Assembly: GCF_003201205.1 (NCBI RefSeq)
Contig: NZ_QICN01000010.1
Span: 1 to 64,000 of the forward strand
Direction: 5' to 3'
DNA from: Sinimarinibacterium flocculans
GTDB taxonomy: Bacteria; Pseudomonadota; Gammaproteobacteria; Nevskiales; Nevskiaceae
Length of the DNA: 64,000 bases
The notes below the pieces were generated by a model that was given only the letters and a program-made list of their open reading frames with translations, was not told the origin of the DNA and did no database searches. Below are positions 9,217 through 18,992 of the stretch, piece by piece (the stretch's first letter is position 1; each line of letters begins with the position of its first letter). The translations under genes and the position numbers were made by a program.

Positions 9217-10140
9217 ATGACACTTCGCATCGCCACCCGCGAATCGCCGCTTGCGCTCTGGCAGGCCGAACACGTGCGCGTGCGCCTGCAGGCGGCGCAT
9301 CCGCAGCTCGCGGTCGAGCTGGTGCCGATGACCACGCAGGGCGATCGCCTGCTGGGCACCTCGCTGGCGGCCATCGGCGGCAAGGGCCTGTTCGTCAAGG
9401 AGCTCGAACAGGCGATGCTCGAGGGGCGCGCCGACATCGCCGTGCATTCGATGAAGGACGTTCCGGTGGAACAGCCGGACGGACTGGTGCTGACGGCCTG
9501 CCTGCAGGGCGAGGATCCGCGCGACGCCTTCGTCTCCAATGCCCATGCCTCGCTCGACGCCCTGCCGCAGGGGGCGCACGTCGGCACCTCCAGCCTGCGC
9601 CGCCAGACCCAGCTGAGGCGGCTGCGTCCGGACCTTCGCGTCTCCGAGCTGCGCGGCAATGTCGGCACACGCCTGCGCAAGCTCGACGAGGGGCAGTACG
9701 ACGCGATCCTGCTCGCCGCCGCCGGACTGATCCGGCTGGGCCTGGCCGACCGGATCCGCGAGCGCTTCGACGTCGAGCGCTTCGTGCCGGCGATCGGCCA
9801 GGGCATCGTCGGCATCGAGTGCCGTGAAGGTGATGCGCGCACGCGCGCGCTGCTGACTCCGCTGCACGACCTCGACTCCGAGCATCGGCTCGCCGCCGAG
9901 CGGGCGATGAACGCGCGGCTGGGTGGCGCCTGCCAGGTGCCCGTCGCCGGCCACGCGGTGTTTCTCGGCGAGCGCTTGCGGTTGACCGGCCTGGTCGGTG
10001 CGCCGGACGGCTCGACGCTGGTGCGCCGCGCGATCGAAGGACCGCGTGCCGAGGCGGCCACGCTCGGCGAACGCCTCGCGCAGGAGTTGCTGGACGCCGG
10101 CGCGCGCACGATTCTCGCGCCGCTCGGCATCCACGTCTGA
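9217..10140 (+). CDS. hemC: Hydroxymethylbilane synthase (porphobilinogen deaminase)
   Basis: It joins four porphobilinogens into hydroxymethylbilane in tetrapyrrole synthesis. The ATG at 9217 gives 307 residues beginning [16 protein letters not shown], the typical family start. The frame extends to 9175, but those residues are not conserved. Landmarks are [15 protein letters not shown] and the dipyrromethane cofactor cysteine, Cys239, in GGACQVPV. It is followed after 2 bases by hemDX. Its 5' half overlaps the unnatural continuation of the algR frame. Confidence 0.96.
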   Translation: MTLRIATRESPLALWQAEHVRVRLQAAHPQLAVELVPMTTQGDRLLGTSLAAIGGKGLFVKELEQAMLEGRADIAVHSMKDVPVEQPDGLVLTACLQGEDPRDAFVSNAHASLDALPQGAHVGTSSLRRQTQLRRLRPDLRVSELRGNVGTRLRKLDEGQYDAILLAAAGLIRLGLADRIRERFDVERFVPAIGQGIVGIECREGDARTRALLTPLHDLDSEHRLAAERAMNARLGGACQVPVAGHAVFLGERLRLTGLVGAPDGSTLVRRAIEGPRAEAATLGERLAQELLDAGARTILAPLGIHV

Positions 10141-10142
10141 CC

Positions 10143-12041
10143 GTGGACGACCGCAGCCTCGACGGATTGCGCGTGCTGGTCGCCCGGCCGGCCGAGCAGG
10201 CCGAGCCGCTCTGTCGCCTGCTCGAACGCCACGGGGCAACGGTCGTGCAGTTGCCGATGCAGGCGATCGAGCCGATCCGCCAGTCGGCCGCCGCCGCCGC
10301 CCAGCTCCAGCAGCAGCGCGACGCCCTGGCGTGGATCTTCACCAGCGTCAACGCGGTGCGCTACGCACGCGCGCTCGATGCCGGCGTCTGGCCGCCCTGT
10401 ATCGCCATCGGTCCTGCGACGGCGAGCGCCCTGACACAGGCCGGCATCGAGGACGTGAGCGTCCCAGACGGACAACACGACAGCGAGGCGGTGCTGGCGC
10501 TCGAACGCCTGCTCGACGTGCAGGGCCGTCGCATCGTCGTCGTCACCGGCGAGGGCGGTCGCAATGCCCTTGAGCAGGAGCTGACGGCGCGTGGCGCGCA
10601 GGTCAGCCGCGTCGAGGTCTACCGCCGGGTGGCGCTGCCGCACACCGCCGAGGCGCTGGCCGGCGCCGTGTCGTCGGTCGATGCTGCGGTGTTCACCAAC
10701 GGCGAATCACTGCGCCTGATGTTCACGCGCATTGCCGACGAGGCGCGCCTGCGTCTGCTCGATCTTCAACTGGTTGTGCCGAGTCGGCGTGTGGTAGAAC
10801 AGGCGCTCGAACTCGGCTTCAGAACCGCGCCCCTGGTTCCCGAGCAGACGGGCGATACCGGCTGCCTGCGCGTTCTCGAACATTGGTGGCAGAACCGGGA
10901 CAGACCCCCGCTCATGACGGATCAAGAAGACAAGGCAGACGCGACATCCCCCGCGGGCGACGACGCCCGGGAGCAGGGACCGGCGCCGCAGACCGCTGCG
11001 CCGGCAGCGGCACCGGACACCGCCAAGGCCCCGGTCTCGCGCCGTGGCTCCGGCCTGGGCTGGGCCGTGCTGCTGCTCATCGTGCTCGTGGCGGTGGTCG
11101 CCGCGGCGGGCTGGGAAGGCTACCGGCGGCTGGAGGGGATGGTTGCCGAGCGCGATACCCAGATCGAGCGCCTGCGCGCGAGCATGGAAGGCGCTGCGGC
11201 GCAGGTCGAGCGGCTGCAGACGCGCAGCGCCGATCAGGCGGTGGCGGTGCAGCGCAATGCCACGCAGATCGCCCGCTTCGCCGACCGTCTCGACGCGCAG
11301 GACCAGGCCATCGGTGTGCTGCGCGAGGAGCTCGGCGGCGGGCGCAGCCGCGTGCAGCTCGCGGTGATCGAACAACTGCTGATGCAGGCCAACGACCGTC
11401 TGCAGGTCGGGCGCGAAGTCTCCGCCGCCCTCGTCGCGCTGGAGGCCGCCGACGCCCGTCTGGCGGTTCTCGCCGATCCGCGGCTGTTCGGTGTGCGCGA
11501 GGCGATCGCACGCGAGCGAGCCGCGCTGCAGGCCGTGCCGCGTGCCGATGCGCCCGGTGCCGCGCTGACGCTGGCCAGCGTGATCGAACGGGCGCCGCAG
11601 TTCGCCCTCAAGGCCCAGGTGCCGGACAGCTTCCGGCCGGAGGCTGCCGCAGCGGACGCCGAAGCGGCGGGCTCGCGCTGGCAGCGGGCCTGGATGGCGG
11701 TGAAGCGTGCCGTGTCCAGTGCGTTCACGATCCGTCGCGAGGGCGGGCCGCCGCCGCAGCTGCTCAGCGTCGAACAGGATGCGCTGATCCGCCAGGTGCT
11801 CGCACTCAAGCTCGAGGGCGCCCGCGCCGCGCTCCTGCGCCGCGACGTGGCCACCTTCCGCGAGCTGTGCCGGTCCGCGTCGGCGTGGCTCGACGACTAC
11901 TTCAGCGCCAACGATCCCGCCATCGCCGCGGTGCAGGCGGAGCTCGCGCGGCTGCAGGAGCTGCAGCTCGACCCGCCGCTGCCCGACATCAGTGGCAGCC
12001 TCGTGCTGCTGCGGGCTCACCTTGAGCCGGCTGCTCAATGA
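10143..12041 (+). CDS. hemDX: Fused uroporphyrinogen-III synthase HemD / membrane protein HemX
   Basis: One open frame of 632 residues encodes HemD (about 1-255, closing D-ring-inverted uroporphyrinogen III) and then HemX. The HemX part starts around residue 260 (MTDQEDK), has a Pro/Ala-rich cytoplasmic segment, one membrane helix (GLGWAVLLLIVLVAVVAAAGW, about 305-325), a coiled coil and a periplasmic domain. The join at 10890-10920 has no stop codon. In many relatives these are separate genes, and HemD/HemX fusions are also known. An internal ATG at 10915 could start separate HemX synthesis. The start is a GTG 2 bases after hemC. Confidence 0.88.
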   Translation: MDDRSLDGLRVLVARPAEQAEPLCRLLERHGATVVQLPMQAIEPIRQSAAAAAQLQQQRDALAWIFTSVNAVRYARALDAGVWPPCIAIGPATASALTQAGIEDVSVPDGQHDSEAVLALERLLDVQGRRIVVVTGEGGRNALEQELTARGAQVSRVEVYRRVALPHTAEALAGAVSSVDAAVFTNGESLRLMFTRIADEARLRLLDLQLVVPSRRVVEQALELGFRTAPLVPEQTGDTGCLRVLEHWWQNRDRPPLMTDQEDKADATSPAGDDAREQGPAPQTAAPAAAPDTAKAPVSRRGSGLGWAVLLLIVLVAVVAAAGWEGYRRLEGMVAERDTQIERLRASMEGAAAQVERLQTRSADQAVAVQRNATQIARFADRLDAQDQAIGVLREELGGGRSRVQLAVIEQLLMQANDRLQVGREVSAALVALEAADARLAVLADPRLFGVREAIARERAALQAVPRADAPGAALTLASVIERAPQFALKAQVPDSFRPEAAAADAEAAGSRWQRAWMAVKRAVSSAFTIRREGGPPPQLLSVEQDALIRQVLALKLEGARAALLRRDVATFRELCRSASAWLDDYFSANDPAIAAVQAELARLQELQLDPPLPDISGSLVLLRAHLEPAAQ

Positions 12042-13222
12042 TCCGCACGCTGCTGATTGCGGTCGTGGCGCTCGCGCTGGGTGCGGCGGCGGCGTGGTAT
12101 CTGCGCGACGAGACCGGCTACGTGCTGGTGGGCTTCCGTGGCTGGGTCCTCGAGACCTCGCTGCTGGGCCTGTTGCTCGGTCTTGCCGTGCTGGTCTTCG
12201 CAACGTGGCTGCTGCTGCGCCTGCTCGTCGGCAGCGTGCGCCTGCCGCAATCGCTGCGCACGATGATCGACCGCCGTCGGCGCGAACGCGCACAGCGGTC
12301 GTTCGAAACCGGCCTGCTGCACCTGCTCGAAGGCGACTGGCGCCGTGCCGAGGTCGAACTCGTGCGCCGCGCGGCCGATCACCACGCCGCCCAACTCAAC
12401 TACCTGGGCGCGGCACGTGCCGCGCAGCGGCTCGGCGCGGGCGAGCGCCGCGATCACTACCTGCGACTGGCGACCGGGCTGGCGCCGGACATCGAACGCG
12501 CCGCCCTGCTGACCCAGGCCGAGCTGCAGATCGAGCGCGGCGAGTTCGTTGCCGCACGCGAAACCGCCGAGCGCCTGCGGCAGATGGATATCCGCCAGCC
12601 CTACGCCGTCGAACTGCTGGCCGAGGCGCTGCACGGACTCGGCGAATGGGAGGCCCTGCACCTGCTGCTGCAGGACGCGGCCGCCACGGCGAACCTCAAC
12701 CCGTCGAAGCGTCGCGCGATGCTTGAGCGGGCGCTCGGCGAGCGCCTGCGGCTCGCCGAAGGCGAGGCGCGCCTCGAGCGGGTCAAGGCGCTGTGGGCGC
12801 AGACGCCCACCGACGCGCGACAGTGGCCGGTCGTGCGCCTGCAATACGCACGCAGTCTCGCGCGGCTCAACGCGCAGGCCGAGGCGATGGCGCTGGCGAG
12901 CGACACGCTCGCGCGCGAGTGGGATGCCGGCCTCGCCGAACTCTATGGCCAGCTCGAACCGGCGGACGCGCTCGGCCAGCTCGCGGCGATCGAGCAGTGG
13001 CTGACGCGCTACGGCGAGCGGCCGGAACTGCTGATCGCCGCCGGACGTGCCTGCCTGCGCAACCGCCTGTGGGGCAAGGCGCGCAGCTACCTCGATGCCG
13101 TGGTCAAGCTGGCGCCCTCGGCCGCCGCCTACCTCGCGCTGGCGCGCGTCTGCGAACAGACGCAGCAGCCCGAAGAGGCGCAGCGGTTCTACCGTCAGGG
13201 ACTGGAGCTGGCAGCGCAGTAG
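12038..13222 (+). CDS. hemY: HemY-type membrane protein with TPR domain
   Basis: This is a 394-residue protein of the proteobacterial HemY N-terminal family (not the Bacillus protoporphyrinogen oxidase of the same name). Two membrane helices occupy residues 3-20 and 43-68. The rest is a helical TPR array in the periplasm or cytoplasm rich in Arg, Ala and Leu. The start overlaps the hemDX stop by 4 bases, closing the hemC-hemDX-hemY operon. Its exact role in haem synthesis is not settled. The stop codon lies at the edge of a REP-like repeat. Confidence 0.9.
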   Translation: MIRTLLIAVVALALGAAAAWYLRDETGYVLVGFRGWVLETSLLGLLLGLAVLVFATWLLLRLLVGSVRLPQSLRTMIDRRRRERAQRSFETGLLHLLEGDWRRAEVELVRRAADHHAAQLNYLGAARAAQRLGAGERRDHYLRLATGLAPDIERAALLTQAELQIERGEFVAARETAERLRQMDIRQPYAVELLAEALHGLGEWEALHLLLQDAAATANLNPSKRRAMLERALGERLRLAEGEARLERVKALWAQTPTDARQWPVVRLQYARSLARLNAQAEAMALASDTLAREWDAGLAELYGQLEPADALGQLAAIEQWLTRYGERPELLIAAGRACLRNRLWGKARSYLDAVVKLAPSAAAYLALARVCEQTQQPEEAQRFYRQGLELAAQ

Positions 13223-13260
13223 CCCGTTTTCGGCGCGATCGGTCGTCGCAGCGCGCCACG
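13219..13260. repeat. Degenerate REP element at the hemY 3' end
   Basis: The segment aligns with the left half of the element downstream of fahA: both read GTAGC, CGTTTTCG, GCGCGAT, CGG and GTCG in the same order. It includes the hemY stop codon. Elements with a TGTAGGAGCG head are widespread between genes in Pseudomonas and Xanthomonas relatives. Confidence 0.45.
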
Positions 13261-13284
13261 CCAGCCATTGCGGATGGGCCTTCC

Positions 13285-14304
13285 CTAGCCGACCGCCGGC
13301 CAGGTCTCGTGGGCGTAGTCGAAGCTGTCGTAGAACAGATGGTCGGCGTCGAGCCCGGCCGCTGCGAACGCCTGCTTGCCGGCACGGACCATGACCGGCG
13401 GACCCGACAGGTAGGCTTCGACGTCGTGCAGGTCCGGCTGGTCGTGCAGCGCGGCTTCGTGCACCAGGCCGCGGGCGCCGTCCCAGCCGTCGTCGGCGTC
13501 CGAGAGCACCGGGACGTAGCGCAGCCAGTCGTGCTCCCGGGCCCAGCGCAGCAAGCGCTCGTGGATGTAGAGATCGCGCTGGGCGCGCACCCCCCAGTAC
13601 AGCCGTACCGGACGCGTGTGGGTGCCCGCGGTCAGCGCTTCGAGCATGGCGTGGATCGGCGCGATGCCGGTACCGCCGGCCACCATCACCACCGGCCTCG
13701 TCGACTCGTCGCGCAGGTAGAACGCGCCGAGCGGTCCTTCGAAGCGAAGGATCGCGCGCTCGGGCATCTCGTGTGCCGCCCAGTGCGCGAAACGGCCTCC
13801 CGGCGCGACCCGCACATGCAGCTCGAGCATGCCGCGGCCCGGCGCGTTGGCAATCGAAAAGCTGCGGCGGCGGCCATCGTCGAGCAGCAGGTCGATGTAC
13901 TGGCCGGGCAGCCAGGTGAAGTCGCTGTTCTTCGGCAGCTTCAGACTCAGGCCGAGGACATCGTGCGCCAGCCAGGTCTTGGACTGCACGCGGCAGGGCA
14001 GCTGCCGTGGCCGCAGCGATTCGATCTGCGGCGGCTGGTGCAGGTCGATCACCAGGTCCGACCGCGCCTGCGCGAGGCACATGAGGATGTACCCGGCCTC
14101 GATCTCCGCCGCCGACAGCGCAGGCGGCTCGAAGGCATAGGCGACCTCGCCTTCCAGCTTGCGCACGCGACAGGACGCACAGCTTCCGGACTGGCAGCCG
14201 AACGGCAGGGCCAGGTGGTTGCGCAGCCCGGCCTGCAGCACGGTTTCGCCGTCGGCGACGTCGAAGGCCGTCGTGCGCCCGGCCAGACGCACCTGATGTG
14301 TCAT
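13285..14304 (-). CDS. Ferredoxin-fused NAD(P)H-flavin oxidoreductase (CDP-6-deoxy-3,4-glucoseen reductase-like)
   Basis: This 339-residue electron-transfer flavoprotein starts with a plant-type [2Fe-2S] domain (about 1-90; CQSGSCASC and a later LMCLAQ cysteine), followed by an FAD-binding barrel (RRRSFSIANAP) and an NAD-binding domain (VAGGTGIAPIHAML). Such proteins feed electrons to iron-sulfur or di-iron partners. The name ascD/CDP-glucoseen reductase is often attached, but there are no dideoxysugar genes here, so the partner is unknown. The ATG at 14304 fits the usual N-terminus. It is divergent from the epimerase gene with only 12 bases between the start codons. Confidence 0.85.
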   Translation of the reverse strand: MTHQVRLAGRTTAFDVADGETVLQAGLRNHLALPFGCQSGSCASCRVRKLEGEVAYAFEPPALSAAEIEAGYILMCLAQARSDLVIDLHQPPQIESLRPRQLPCRVQSKTWLAHDVLGLSLKLPKNSDFTWLPGQYIDLLLDDGRRRSFSIANAPGRGMLELHVRVAPGGRFAHWAAHEMPERAILRFEGPLGAFYLRDESTRPVVMVAGGTGIAPIHAMLEALTAGTHTRPVRLYWGVRAQRDLYIHERLLRWAREHDWLRYVPVLSDADDGWDGARGLVHEAALHDQPDLHDVEAYLSGPPVMVRAGKQAFAAAGLDADHLFYDSFDYAHETWPAVG

Positions 14305-14316
14305 GCTCGCGGCACC

Positions 14317-15183
14317 ATGAATGAACTCCTGAGTCCGCCGCGCGCGCTGATCGCCGGCTGCGGCGACATCGGTCTGCGCGTGGCGCGACGCTTGCGCGAA
14401 GCGGGCGGCGAGGTTACGGCAATCCTGCGCGACCCGCAAAAGCGGGGGGCCCTCGAGGAGTTGGGTGCACAGGTGCGGATCGAGGACCTCGACCACCCGC
14501 AGGACGCCGGCGACTGGCCGTGGCTGTTCTGGTTCGCGCCGCCGCCGGGCGACGGCGAGACCGACACGCGGCTGCGCGGCTGGCTGTCGGCTCAGCGCGG
14601 AAGCATCGGCCGCGTGGTCTACGTGTCGACCTCCGGGGTCTACGGCGACTGCGACGGCCGCTGGATCGACGAGCGCGAACCGCTCAAGCCGCAGAGTGCC
14701 CGTGCGCGGCGGCGCGCCGATGCCGAGGCCGCCCTCACGCAATGGGCGGCGACCGCGGGGGCGGCAACGGTCGTCCTGCGCGTGCCCGGCATCTACGGGC
14801 CGGGGCGCTGGCCGCTGCAGCGCCTGCGCAGCGGCACGCCGGTGTTGCGCGCCGAAGAGTCGCCGTACTCCAATCGCGTGCACGCCGAGGATCTGGCAAG
14901 CGCGGCAGTGCTCGCCGCGGTCCGTGGCGTCGGCGGCCATGCCTACAACATCGCCGACGGCTCGCCGACGACGATGGCCGACTACTTCACGCGCTGCGCC
15001 CGTCATTTCGGCCTGCCCGAGCCCGAAGCCGTCGGCCTTGAGGAAGCGCGCCGCCGGTTCACGCCGGCGATGTGGTCGTTCATGGAGGAATCCAAGCGGT
15101 TGCGCATCGACCGCGCGCGCGAGGAACTGGGCTTCGTCCCCCGCTATGCGGACCTCGCCGCCGGACTGGCCGCCGGCGACTGA
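14317..15183 (+). CDS. NAD(P)-dependent epimerase/dehydratase family protein (YeeZ-like)
   Basis: This is a 288-residue extended-SDR-like protein. The Rossmann motif is [13 protein letters not shown] (about residues 12-24) and the sequence [10 protein letters not shown] resembles the epimerase active-site strand. [12 protein letters not shown] and the C-terminal substrate part ([28 protein letters not shown]) are shared with the YeeZ family. The substrate is unknown. The frame is open far upstream, but that part is antisense to the reductase gene. An alternative in-frame ATG at 14296 would overlap the divergent gene. Confidence 0.82.
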   Translation: MNELLSPPRALIAGCGDIGLRVARRLREAGGEVTAILRDPQKRGALEELGAQVRIEDLDHPQDAGDWPWLFWFAPPPGDGETDTRLRGWLSAQRGSIGRVVYVSTSGVYGDCDGRWIDEREPLKPQSARARRRADAEAALTQWAATAGAATVVLRVPGIYGPGRWPLQRLRSGTPVLRAEESPYSNRVHAEDLASAAVLAAVRGVGGHAYNIADGSPTTMADYFTRCARHFGLPEPEAVGLEEARRRFTPAMWSFMEESKRLRIDRAREELGFVPRYADLAAGLAAGD

Positions 15184-15239
15184 GCGACATCCCGTCGGGC
15201 GGGCATACAATCCCGTCAGTTCATGACAGGGAGCGTGCA

Positions 15240-15644
15240 ATGGGCATGGCCAGCGAGTTCAAGCAGTTCGCGATGCGCGGCAACGTCGTCGACCTCGCCG
15301 TCGGCGTGGTCATCGGCACGGCCTTCGGCAAGATCGTCTCGTCACTGGTCGGCGACGTGGTCATGCCGGTGATCGGCCTGCTCGTCGGCGGCGTCGACTT
15401 CTCCGACATGGCGCTGACGCTCAGGGCGGCACAGGGCGACCAGCCGGCAGTCCTGCTCGGCTATGGCCGGCTGGTGCAGGCGGTGGTCGATTTCCTGATC
15501 ATCGCGCTCGCGGTCTTCTTCGTCGTGCGCGGCATCAACAACCTCAAGCGCAAGGAAGAGGCGGCGCCGCCGCCACCGCCGCCGGGGCCGAGTGCCGAGG
15601 AGAAGCTGCTGACCGAGATCCGCGACCTGCTCAAGGCGCGCTGA
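15240..15644 (+). CDS. mscL: Large-conductance mechanosensitive channel MscL
   Basis: It opens a wide pore in the inner membrane under extreme turgor drop and releases solutes. At 134 residues it has the usual size. The N-terminal helix and first transmembrane segment read [24 protein letters not shown], the second segment is around residues 80-100 ([19 protein letters not shown]), and a charged C-terminal bundle follows a polyproline stretch. A GGGAG-type ribosome site precedes the ATG; a second ATG two codons on is also possible. It is convergent with the MacB-type permease, one base apart. Confidence 0.96.
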   Translation: MGMASEFKQFAMRGNVVDLAVGVVIGTAFGKIVSSLVGDVVMPVIGLLVGGVDFSDMALTLRAAQGDQPAVLLGYGRLVQAVVDFLIIALAVFFVVRGINNLKRKEEAAPPPPPPGPSAEEKLLTEIRDLLKAR

Positions 15645-16880
15645 TCACTCGAATCGGAGTGCCTCGATCGGATCGAGGCGCGAGGCCCTGCGCGCCGGGT
15701 ACAGGCCGAAAGCCACGCCGACCAGGCCGCTGATGCCGACGGCCAGCACGACGATGTCGGCGCGCACCAGCAGCGACCATCCGAACCGCTCGGCGAGTTG
15801 CTGCGCTGTGCCGATGCCGAGCGCGACGCCGACGATGCCGCCGACCACCGACAGCACCAGCGACTCGACGAGGAACTGCGCGAGGATGTCGCCCGGACGC
15901 GCGCCGACCGCCATGCGCACGCCGATCTCCCGTGTACGCTCGGTCACCGAGACCAGCATGATGTTCATGATGCCGATGCCGCCGACCACCAGCGAGACGA
16001 AGGCGATGCCGGCGAGCAGGGCGGTCATCGTCTGCGTGCTCTCGGTCGCGGCGCTGGCCATCTCGGCGAGATTGCGGATCGAGAAGTCGTCCTCGGCGTT
16101 CGGCGCCAGACGGTGGCGCTCGCGCAGCAGCGCGCGAATCTGGGTTTCCGCCGCCTGCGTGCCCTCGGTGCTGTAGGCGCCGATCATCAGCTGGCCGGCG
16201 ACGAACTTGGACAGGCCGCCTTCGATCCGCGACTGGTAGGTGCTCACCGGCACGAAGACGGCGTCGTCGTTGTCGCGGCCCCAGCCGGACTGGCCCTTGG
16301 ACTGCAGCACGCCGACGACGGTGAACGGTGCGTTGCGCACGCGCACGGTCTGTCCCAGCGGATCGCTGCCGGCACCGTACAGCTCGTCGGCAACGGTGCG
16401 CCCGAGCAGCACGACCTTGGCGGCGCTGGCGACGTCGGATTCGGTGAACAGCGTGCCGAGCGCGACGTCCCAGTTGCGGATGGCGAAGTACGCCGGGGTC
16501 GTGCCCTGGACCTGCGTGGTCCAGTTGGCGCCGTCGGCGATGACCTCGGCGCCGGTCCCGAGCAGTGGCGCGGCATAGCGCACCGACGGCAGCTCGTCGC
16601 GGATCGCGTCGAGATCGTCCCAGGTCAGCGTCGGCTGCGAATCGAAGCCGCCGCGCACACCGCCGCCGGAACTCGATCCGCCGCGCACGACCAGCAGGTT
16701 CGAGCCCATCGACTCGATTGTCTGCGCGACCCGCGCCTTGGCCCCCTCGCCGATGGACACCATGGCAATCACCGCGGCGACGCCGATGATGATGCCGAGC
16801 GCGGTGAGGAACGAGCGCAGCTTGTTGCGCGCGAGCGCGCGCACTGCGATGCGCAGGACCGCCAGCGGGCTCATGGACAC
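15645..16880 (-). CDS. MacB-type ABC transporter permease (FtsX family)
   Basis: This 411-residue permease has one N-terminal membrane helix ([21 protein letters not shown]), a large periplasmic domain (about 45-280) of the MacB_PCD type, and three C-terminal helices with the FtsX core ([26 protein letters not shown]). Together with the ATPase and membrane-fusion protein encoded upstream it forms a tripartite-type exporter for macrolides, peptides, lipids or siderophore-like molecules. Classical MacB is one polypeptide; here ATPase and permease are separate genes four bases apart. No outer-membrane TolC gene is in the window. Confidence 0.92.
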   Translation of the reverse strand: MSMSPLAVLRIAVRALARNKLRSFLTALGIIIGVAAVIAMVSIGEGAKARVAQTIESMGSNLLVVRGGSSSGGGVRGGFDSQPTLTWDDLDAIRDELPSVRYAAPLLGTGAEVIADGANWTTQVQGTTPAYFAIRNWDVALGTLFTESDVASAAKVVLLGRTVADELYGAGSDPLGQTVRVRNAPFTVVGVLQSKGQSGWGRDNDDAVFVPVSTYQSRIEGGLSKFVAGQLMIGAYSTEGTQAAETQIRALLRERHRLAPNAEDDFSIRNLAEMASAATESTQTMTALLAGIAFVSLVVGGIGIMNIMLVSVTERTREIGVRMAVGARPGDILAQFLVESLVLSVVGGIVGVALGIGTAQQLAERFGWSLLVRADIVVLAVGISGLVGVAFGLYPARRASRLDPIEALRFE

Positions 16881-16884
16881 GGCC

Positions 16885-17580
16885 TCATGCCGCCACCGGG
16901 GTGCGGCGTTCGTCGGCGAGCACGCGGCCGTCGCGCATCGTGATCACGCGCGCGGCGTACTCGGCGATATCCGGCTCGTGCGTGACCAGCACCACCGTGA
17001 TGCCGCTGCGTCCGAGCGCCTGCAGCAGGCGCATGACCTCGATGCTGGTCGCCGAATCCAGGTTGCCGGTCGGCTCGTCGGCAAGCACCAGCCGCGGGTC
17101 GGTGACCAGCGCACGGGCAATGGCGACCCGCTGCTGCTGGCCGCCGGAAAGCTGGCTCGGATGATGATCCAGCCGCGCGCCGAGGCCGACGCGTTCCAGC
17201 GCGGCGCGGGCCCGCTGCAGGCGCTGTGTCGCCGGCACGTTGGCGTAGAGCAGCGGCAGTTCCACGTTCTCGAGGGCCGAGGTGCGGGCCAGCAGATTGA
17301 AGCTCTGGAACACGAAGCCGAGCAGACGGTTGCGGATCGTCGCGAGGCGATCGCGATCCAGGGTCGAGACTTCGTGCCCGGCGAGGCGGTAGTGTCCGCG
17401 CGTCGGCCGGTCGAGGCAGCCGAGCACGTTCATCAGCGTCGACTTGCCGGAACCCGAGGCGCCCATGACCGCGACGAACTCGCCTTCCTCGATCGTCAGG
17501 TCGACGCCGCGCAGCGCCGGCACGACGACGTCGCCCATGCGGTAGAGCTTCTCCACACCGCGCAGCTCGATCAGCGCCAT
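16885..17580 (-). CDS. MacB/LolD-type ABC transporter ATPase
   Basis: This is the 231-residue ATPase of the exporter. Walker A is GASGSGKST (about residues 38-46), the signature is [15 protein letters not shown], and Walker B is [11 protein letters not shown], the form typical of the MacB/LolD group. The ATG at 17580 begins [17 protein letters not shown]; the frame is open further upstream but only as antisense of the adaptor gene. It sits in the middle of an operon: adaptor, ATPase, permease, with gaps of 11 and 4 bases. Confidence 0.94.
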   Translation of the reverse strand: MALIELRGVEKLYRMGDVVVPALRGVDLTIEEGEFVAVMGASGSGKSTLMNVLGCLDRPTRGHYRLAGHEVSTLDRDRLATIRNRLLGFVFQSFNLLARTSALENVELPLLYANVPATQRLQRARAALERVGLGARLDHHPSQLSGGQQQRVAIARALVTDPRLVLADEPTGNLDSATSIEVMRLLQALGRSGITVVLVTHEPDIAEYAARVITMRDGRVLADERRTPVAA

Positions 17581-17591
17581 TGCCGCGGGCC

Positions 17592-18869
17592 TCAGAGCAT
17601 GCGCATGCGCGGCGGGCCATCGCGCCGCGTCGCCGCGCCCGAGCCGGCGCCGCCCACGCCCGTGAGCACGCGCTCGCCCGGTTGCAGCGCACCGTCGAGC
17701 ACCTCGGTGTAGCTGCCGTCGGTGATGCCGGTGCGGATGCGTCGCGGCCGCGGCTGGCCGTCGTCCAGCACCCAGACGGTGGTCGTTCCGGCCGTCTCGT
17801 CGACGGCCGGGCGGGCCGATGTGGACACGCGGCGCGGGTCGCGGTCGTCCGCCGGGGCCTGCAGCGTTGCCGGCGGACGGAAGCGCAGCGCGGCGTTGGG
17901 GATGCGCAGGACGTCGTCGCGCTCGGCGACGACGAAGGTCACGTTCGCCGTCATCCCGGGCTTGAGGCGCAGGTCGGCGTTGTCGACGTCGATGACCGCG
18001 TCGTAGGTGACCACGTTCTGAAGCACCTGCGGCGCGTGGCGGATCTGGCGGACGTGTCCGGCGAAGCGCTCGCCCGGCCAGGCATCGACGGTGAAGTACA
18101 CCGGCATGTCCGCACCGAGACGCCCGACGTCGGCTTCGGCGACATTGGTGTTGACCTGCATCTGCCGCAGGTCCTGCGCGATCTGGAACAGCACCGGCGC
18201 CTGCAGCGATGCGGCCACGGTCTGGCCGACGTTGACCGAGCGCGAGATGACGATGCCGTCCGTGGGAGAGACGATGTCGGTGTAGTGCAGGTTGGCCTCC
18301 GCCTGCGCCAGCGCGGCGCGCGCCTGTGCGAGCTGGCCTTCGGCCGCGGCGACATCCGCCGATGCCGCCTGCGCGGTGGCGCGTACCGTGTCGCGCTCGC
18401 TCTGAGCGATGAGTTTGCGCTCGAACAGTTCGTCGGCGCGCTGCGCCTGGCGCTGCGCGTCTGTCGCCTGCACCGTCGCCCGCAGCACGCCGGCCTCGGC
18501 GGCGCGCACGTTGGCGCGGGCGCTGGCGACCTGGGTCTCGAACAGCGTCGGGTCGATTTTGGCGATCACCTGTCCTTCGGTGACCTGCGCGTTGTAGTCC
18601 GCGTACAGCGCCTGGATGCGACCGCTCACCTGGCTCCCGACATCGACGGTCACCAGCGCCGACAGCGTACCGGTCGCGGTCACGCGCGCGACGATGGCGC
18701 CGCGCTCGGCCTCGGCGGTGACGTAGGCGGGCGCGGCAGCCGAGCGATCCGGCTGCCACCACCAGAACGCGGCGGCGGCCAGGACCGCGAGCGCGGCGAG
18801 CAGCGGCGCGCGGCGCCGCCATGCGCTGCGCGGGGGCGGCAGGATGTCGATCGGGTCTGGAGTGCTCAT
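17592..18869 (-). CDS. Periplasmic adaptor (membrane fusion protein), MacA-like
   Basis: This is a 425-residue HlyD/MacA-family adaptor linking the inner-membrane transporter to an outer-membrane channel. A single N-terminal anchor (about residues 22-38, LLAALAVLAAAAFWWW) is followed by a beta-barrel/lipoyl half-motif (GSQVSGRIQALYADYNAQVTEGQ), a long helical hairpin (about 105-190, Ala/Gln-rich) and the second lipoyl half (IVSPTDGIVISRSVNVGQTV). It is the first gene of the export operon. The 123-base gap before it (to the lipase gene end) shows no clear promoter to me. Confidence 0.92.
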   Translation of the reverse strand: MSTPDPIDILPPPRSAWRRRAPLLAALAVLAAAAFWWWQPDRSAAAPAYVTAEAERGAIVARVTATGTLSALVTVDVGSQVSGRIQALYADYNAQVTEGQVIAKIDPTLFETQVASARANVRAAEAGVLRATVQATDAQRQAQRADELFERKLIAQSERDTVRATAQAASADVAAAEGQLAQARAALAQAEANLHYTDIVSPTDGIVISRSVNVGQTVAASLQAPVLFQIAQDLRQMQVNTNVAEADVGRLGADMPVYFTVDAWPGERFAGHVRQIRHAPQVLQNVVTYDAVIDVDNADLRLKPGMTANVTFVVAERDDVLRIPNAALRFRPPATLQAPADDRDPRRVSTSARPAVDETAGTTTVWVLDDGQPRPRRIRTGITDGSYTEVLDGALQPGERVLTGVGGAGSGAATRRDGPPRMRML

Positions 18870-18992
18870 CGGATGCGGCCTGGGGCCTCGTGCAGTCGCG
18901 GTGCAGACATGGACCGCGACTGTAGCGCTGCGTTGCGGCGCAATTGCGGAGATTCTGTGTGCAATCGTTTCCGCGGCCGCGCCGCGGCGCGC

